This document shows, piece by piece, positions 58,749-64,000 of a DNA stretch of 64,000 nucleotides (positions within the stretch are counted from its first letter, which is position 1; each line of letters begins with the position of its first letter). Both the position numbers and the translations under genes were made by a program. The DNA comes from Halichoerus grypus (Eukaryota; Chordata; Mammalia; Carnivora; Phocidae), in NCBI RefSeq assembly GCF_964656455.1, contig NC_135717.1:146520308-146584307 (forward strand), given 5' to 3'. Under the pieces are notes generated by a model. That model did no database searches and was not told the DNA's origin. It saw nothing but the letters and a program-made list of their open reading frames with translations.

Positions 58749-60455
58749 ACCACATCTTCTTTATCCATTCATCTGTCGATGGACATCTTGGCTCTTTCCA
58801 TAGTTTGGCTATTGTGGACATTGCTGCTATAAACATTGGGGTGCATGTGCCCCTTCGGATCACTACATTTGTATTTTTGGGGCAAATACCCAGTAGTGCA
58901 ATTGCTGGGTCATATAGTAGCTCTATTTTCAACTTTTTGAGGAACCTCCATACTGTTTTCTAGAGGGGCTGCACCAGCTTGCATTCCCACCAACAGTGTA
59001 GGAGGGTTCCCCTTTCTCCGCATCCTCGCCAAAATCTGTCGTTTCCTGACTTGTTCATTTTAGCCATTTTGACTGGTGTGAGGTGGTATCGCTTTGAGGT
59101 TTTGATTTGGATTTCCCTGATGCCGAGCGATGTTGAGCACTTTTTCACGTGTCTGTTGGCTATTTGGATGTCTTCTTTGGAAAAATGTCTGTTCATGTCT
59201 TCTGCCTCTTTCTTGATTGGATTATCTGTTCTTTGGGTGTTGAGTTTGATAAGCTCTTTATAGATTTTGGATACTAGCCCTCTACCTGATATGTCATTTG
59301 CAAATATCTTCTCCCATTTTGTCGGTTGTCTTTTGGTTTTGTTGACTGATTCCTTTGCTGTGCAAAAAACCTTTTTATCTTTGTGAAGTCCCAAGAGTTT
59401 ATTTTTGCCCTTGCTTCCCTTGCCTTTGGTGATGTTTCTAGGAAGAAGTTGCTGCAGCTGAGGTCGAAGAGGTTGCTGCCTGTGTTCTCCTCTAGGATTT
59501 TGATGGACTCCTGTCTCATATTTAGGTCTTTCAACCATTTTGAGTCTATTTTGTGTGTGGTATAAGAAACTGGACCAGTTTCATTCTTCTGCATTCTTCT
59601 TCATTCTTTTCCCAACACCATTTGTTGAAGAGACTGTCTTTTTTCCACTGAACATTCCTTCCTGCTTTGTCGAAGATTAGTTGACCACAGAGTTGAGGGT
59701 ACATTTCTGGGCTCTCTATTCTGTTCCTTTGATCTATGCATCTGTTTTTGTGTCAGTACCATACTGTCTTGAGGATTACAGGTTTGTAATAGAGCTTGAA
59801 GTCCGGAATTGTGATGCCACCAGCTTTGCTTTTCTTTTTCAACATTCCTCTGGCTATTCGGGATCTTTTCTGGTTCCATACAAATTTTAGGATTATTTGT
59901 TCCATTTCTTTGAAAAAAGTGGATGGTATTTTGATAGGGATTGCATTAAATGTGTAGATTGCTCTAGGTAGCATTGACATCTTCATAATATTTGTTCTTC
60001 CAATCCATGAGCATGGAACATTTTTCCATTTCTTTGTGTCTTCCTCAATTTCTTTCATGAGTATTTTATAGTTTTCTGAGTACAGATTCTTTGCCTCTTT
60101 GGTTAGATTTATTCCTAGGTATCTTATGGTTTTGGGTGCAACTGTAAATGGGATTGACTCCTTAATTTCCCTTTCTTCTGTCTTGTTGGTGTATAGAAAT
60201 GCCACTGATTTCTGTGCATTGATTTTATATCCTGCCACTTTACTGCATTCCTGTATGGGTTCTAGCAGTTTTGGGGTGGAGTCTTTTGGGTTTTCTATGA
60301 GTTTGACTCCTTCTTTGCCGATTTGTATGCCTTTTATTTCTTTTTGTTGTCTGATTGCTGTGGCTAGGACTTCTAGAACTATGTTGAATAGTGATGATGG
60401 TGGACATCGCTGCTGTGTTCCCGGCCTTAGGGGAAAAGCTCTCAGTTTTCCCCCA
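58111..60455 (-). mobile_element. Young 5'-truncated L1 (ORF2 3' half and 3' UTR)
   Basis: A 2.35-kb antisense L1 with T-rich left end (the poly-A tail), 3' UTR (58190-58600) and ORF2 from after the RT core to the C-terminus. In separate open pieces the minus strand encodes the region with [13 protein letters not shown] and [13 protein letters not shown] (59753-60238), the [18 protein letters not shown] block (59274-59594), the [20 protein letters not shown] block (58960-59538) and the C-terminal CPSTDEWIKKMWYIY block (58633-58932). Frameshifts separate them. A perfect 15-bp duplication flanks the whole. Relative to remembered L1 ORF2, about 30 bp encoding the RT FADD box seem missing near 60298. 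Endonuclease and ORF1 are absent by truncation, so it is not mobile. Confidence 0.95.
58722..58749 (-). repeat. (TA)n expansion inside the L1
   Basis: About fourteen TA units expand the TATATATAC phrase of ORF2. The minus frame remains open across it as alternating Ile and Tyr. Confidence 0.9.
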
Positions 60456-60470
60456 AGATATCAGTATTTT
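60456..60470 (+). repeat. L1 target-site duplication, right copy
   Basis: Exact second copy of AGATATCAGTATTTT (58096-58110). Confidence 0.93.
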
Positions 60471-61355
60471 TAAGTCTCTTTCATTCACTATTTGATAAAA
60501 GTCAAGTGAACATTCCACATCTCTACTTTGCACGGAAGCCACATCAATAATGCCTACAATATACTCTAGAGTCTGAGACCAACTGTGCTGCATTTCTAAG
60601 TCATGTTAAATATTCCACTGTTCCTTTGCCCAAACCTTCAAAGGGGTCCAGGCTCACTCATATCCTTTAATTTTTATGGGAGCGATGAAGGCGTCACAAA
60701 CCTGGGCTTTTTTCTTATTTTTAAACATTCAATTTTTATGAGAGCATTAAATGATTATAACTATGAGTGGCATATTGCTATTACCAAGAAAATGTGAAGA
60801 CTAGATAAAAAAAAATAAGCCTCAATGAAAAATGCACTCTCAAATTGTACTACTTCTTATAACCATCTCAGCAATATGTTGATCTTACAGCTACATGAGA
60901 GTATAATCTTTGCCTTGCTTCCCATTGTATAAAGCCTGGTTAACAGTTATCAGCAATGCCACCATTAAAAAAAAAAAAAAAGATGAATTAACTGCATAGA
61001 AGGGTTTTGGAATTTTTTTGCATTTTTATATTTGATAGTTTATTTTTCATCATACAAATTAAACAAGTACAAGAAAACAGTTTAGGAATATACAAATTAT
61101 GATTGTATCAATCTCTAAAAATGACAAATCATGACATTTTATAAGATATGTCTCCTAGAAGCAAGTAAAATTTTAGATACCTTACAAGGGTAAAACACTA
61201 TGTATTGCTGAGTCTTATTAAATAGCATCTTTAAATTAAAGGAACCTAAAGGTTTGAACGCTGAATATCCCTTACTCACATTTGTAGATATCAGTGCCAT
61301 TTAAAGATTTCAATTATAATTCAGATTACCACAGACAGATATATACCTTCCACTA
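60471..61355. other. Unassigned sequence
   Basis: No gene or repeat recognised. An A-run lies at 60966-60981. Confidence 0.5.
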
Positions 61356-61357
61356 AC

Positions 61358-61485
61358 ATTTCATTTAATTCTTTCATCAGAATCTTGAAGAGGGCTTTAC
61401 TATTCTCATTTTACATATAAGAAAAATAAGGCTCAGGAAGGAGTAATTTGATAAATTACAAAAGTAAATTCTTAAGGTAGTGCCT
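61358..61485 (+). mobile_element. MIR SINE fragment
   Basis: ATTTAATTCTTTCATCAGAA, TTCTCATTTTACATATAAGA and AATAAGGCTCAGGAAGGAGT follow MIR order. Confidence 0.7.
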
Positions 61486-62270
61486 TCTGATGCTGTCCAA
61501 CTAGTCCTAAAACCATTGCTTCAAAAATAATATATCTAAGATTTAAAAAAAAAGTTTGTGTGAGTTAGCTTGCTCATTGGAAATGGGAACAAATATTTAG
61601 AGAATTATTATCATGTATTTGCAGCTGTGATACATTGAGGAACCTAAACAAGATCATTCTGGGCACAATGATTTTGTAAATGATTTGCAAATGAACTTCA
61701 AAAAGATAATTCTTTGTGATTTTCTTTTAAACATTTTTTTTAAATTTAAGAATTACCTATTAAGTGTATACTGGTCACAGATCCTTTGTTAAGTTCTTAG
61801 GATATAGTGATGCACAAGATAAATATCTTCTCTCTCTTCTTGTTATTTTCAATCTTCCTAATTACAATGGATAGGATTGCTTTACATTTTCTTCACTGAG
61901 AAAACAGTAATCACCTTATAGGAGTTTCCAACTCATCCAGGCTGCCCCAACTATCTACCAAATTCCTTTTAACTTTACCCATGAACTTTTTCAGATGTTC
62001 AGGGAACTTTCTTGTGCTAATTCCTCTCATTCACATCAGATTACTCCCTCTTACTGAATCATTCTTTGCAGTTTAAAATCCTGCTTTAATATTTCTCTGT
62101 ATTTAAAGATAAAACCTTCCCATTACCCCCACTTCTTCCTCTTGTCACCATATTTCTTTATTGAAAAAGATTTCAAAAGTTCTACTTCCTCACCTTCCAA
62201 TTCCTTCCCAACTAAGTCTCACAGAGGGTCCATCAAGCCATTAAAATAAATCCATCTTACCAGATCTCTC
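61486..62270. other. Unassigned sequence
   Basis: No gene seen. 61900-62250 is pyrimidine-rich and might be an old L2 remnant, but I cannot support it. Confidence 0.4.
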
Positions 62271-62275
62271 AATGG

Positions 62276-62550
62276 TGTCAACTCAGTATGATTTCATTCA
62301 TATGCAAAATTCCAAAAATGCAAACTAATTTATTGTGACAGAACAGATCAGTTGTTGCCTGGAGACTAGAAAAGAGAGTGGTAGAACTGGTATGAGGGAC
62401 AGCCAAGGAGTATAAGGAAAATTTGTGGATAAAAGATGAGTTCATTATCCTTATTATCTCAATCATTTCATGAATGTATGTATATGTCAAAAGTAATAAA
62501 ACTGCATACTTTAAATATGTACAGTTCAATTTAAATTGAACTGAGATATA
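62276..62550 (+). mobile_element. L1M 3' end fragment
   Basis: CAGTATGATTTCATTCATAT, ACAGAACAGATCAGTTGTTG, CCTGGAGACTAGAAAAGAGA and AATAAAACTGCATACTTTAA follow the L1M 3' UTR. Confidence 0.75.
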
Positions 62551-62639
62551 CTGAGGTAATAACATTTATAATAAACTTATAAATAAAACTCCTAAAATTA
62601 ACTAGAACATGACTGTCAATCTAATGTTTAAAGTCAAAA

Positions 62640-63590
62640 ATATTTGTAGGCACTTCACAAAAGAGGATATCCAAATGGCTAATACCATGTGAAAGAATGC
62701 TCAACATTATTTCTTATCAGAGAAATGCATGCTCACCATATTGAGTAAAATATCTAAAACATTATTTCAATATTTTGGAGAGAATGTAGAGCAAGTGGAA
62801 CTCTTATACACTTAAAGTTTAGCAAATTGGCATCAGCACTTTGAAAAACTGGGAGTATATACTGAAGTTAAAAATATTCTTACCCTATGATCCAACAACT
62901 ACAATCCTGGTTTTATACTTTAAAGTATATGCATATGGCATCAAAAGGTGTGCCTTAAATTGCTTGCAGTTCCTGCAAAAACAACTGTCCCTTCTTCAAT
63001 CAACACTCCTGTTCCCACACCACCCTGTCAGTATTGTAAACAGAGCAGATAGTTGTTCAGAAATTCTAGTGCAAGTAATCAAAACCTAACACAGCAGAGG
63101 TGTTTCTGGAAAAGTATGGGCAAATTGAGGGAAATCCGCATCTACTCAGAGCCAGAGCCAAAAATTTGGAAATGATCCAAAGTCCATCAGCAATAGCCAA
63201 AAACTAAAAACTATCAAAATGTCCAGCAGTAAAATGAATAAATGCATTTTGGAATATTCACATAATATGAAAAAATACATCAATGAGAAGTAACAAACTA
63301 TTGTTATACATAATACCGGTGAGTCTCTTAAGCATAATGTTGAGAAAAGATATTATATACAAATAATATATCTTGTACAGTTCCATTTATATTGGCTTCA
63401 AAAATGGTCAAAAATAATTTATGATAATAGATGTCAGTTTACTGATTACTTATTATTCTTATTGGGGTAAATTGAGGATAATGACTAGGAAGAGGTACAA
63501 TAGTTTCCTGAGATATCAGTAATATTTTTTTTTCTGTTAAGGTTATATTTACATATGGGATATGTTTACTGTGAAAATTCACTGTTATTT
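62640..63590 (+). mobile_element. Old L1M (ORF2 C-terminal part and 3' UTR)
   Basis: CACTTCACAAAAGAGGATAT, CCAAATGGCTAATACCATGT, CAGAGAAATGCATGCTCACC and CAAAATGTCCAGCAGTAAAA, then TTCCATTTATATTGGCTTCA from the 3' UTR. About 62960-63130 is foreign to L1 or too decayed to match. Broken in every frame. Confidence 0.75.
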
Positions 63591-63635
63591 ACATAAGAGT
63601 TTATGCTTTTCTGTATATGCTTCAGTATAATTTTT

Positions 63636-63710
63636 TACATATATGTGCGTATATATATATGTATGCAAAATATGTATATATATATGTATATATATACGCA
63701 CATATATGTA
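63636..63710. repeat. AT-rich inverted repeat (24-bp arms)
   Basis: Arms 63636-63659 and 63687-63710 are perfect reverse complements, each containing ACATATATGTGCG or its complement, around a 27-base spacer that is itself largely alternating TA. A hairpin or cruciform is possible. Confidence 0.88.
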
Positions 63711-64000
63711 CACATAGCATATACATATATATATAAAGATGTAATAAAACAATTGTGATATATGTTCTAAAGAACAGATTTGAAATGTTTGTGGAAATGT
63801 AGTGCTAAGGCAATATTACATTTTATCCTGATAATGAAAATAAATCGTACGGAAGATAAGGTTAAAATGTTCCAGTAGGAAAGTAGCCATTTGAATAATT
63901 ACTTATCCAGGGAAGGCTGCTTCAGATGACATTGTCAAGAGAAATAATGCATTTGCTTTCTTAAAATAATACACCATTATAGTACAGATATTATTCTGTA
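63711..64000. other. Unassigned AT-rich sequence
   Basis: Further TATA-type repeats to about 63737, then plain sequence with no gene to the window end. Confidence 0.5.

Noticed and set aside
58979..60473. Several plus-strand open frames with membrane-like segments
   Set aside because: All are antisense shadows of the L1 at 58111-60455.

Overview
This window looks like intergenic or deep intronic nuclear DNA from a carnivoran mammal. I find no supportable host protein-coding gene. The strongest taxonomic signal is a set of about fifteen tRNA-derived Can-SINEs. Their head (GGCGCCTGGGTGGCTCAGT) and their body wording (CTTCGGCTCAGGTCATGAT, then ATCGAGCCCCGCATCGGGCT) fit arctoid caniforms (bears, seals, mustelids and relatives) better than dog or cat. 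That placement is inference from remembered SINE families. The DNA is AT-rich, has no CpG-island-like stretch and is full of microsatellites.

Layout. 1-5.9 kb: L1 3' ends, an old Can-SINE, a Tigger/MER2-like DNA transposon and an L2 remnant. 6.7-8.3 kb: L2 and MIR remnants around a truncated U4 snRNA retropseudogene with a 12-bp target-site duplication (TSD). 11-15 kb: an MLT1-like fragment, a Can-SINE nested inside another Can-SINE, and a degraded L1 ORF2. 17.5-23.5 kb: a decayed endogenous retrovirus (ERV) with two related LTRs, pol remnants (RT, RNase H, integrase) and an env transmembrane-like remnant, itself carrying two Can-SINEs. 24-29 kb: Can-SINEs, a MER5A-like element, and one old L1 split by three later insertions. 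The last of these is a U3-R LTR transcript with an A-rich tail and a 13-bp TSD. 30-50 kb: mostly unassigned AT-rich DNA with scattered Can-SINEs and MIRs, one MaLR solo LTR (37.3-37.8 kb) and a perfect 45-bp tandem duplication. 50-54 kb: an old antisense L1 interrupted by a MaLR fragment. 58.1-60.5 kb: a young antisense 5'-truncated L1 with a 15-bp TSD. 62.3-63.6 kb: old L1 pieces, then a 24-bp-arm AT inverted repeat.

There are no operons or interacting genes here. The content is a layered record of retrotransposition: L2, MIR and MLT1 oldest, then L1M, Tigger and MaLR, then the ERV, then Can-SINEs and a young L1. I do not see a novel biological system. The most informative items are the apparently L1-mobilised retroviral transcript at 28.1-28.5 kb, the mosaic ERV, the U4 retropseudogene and several small rearrangements with readable mechanisms.
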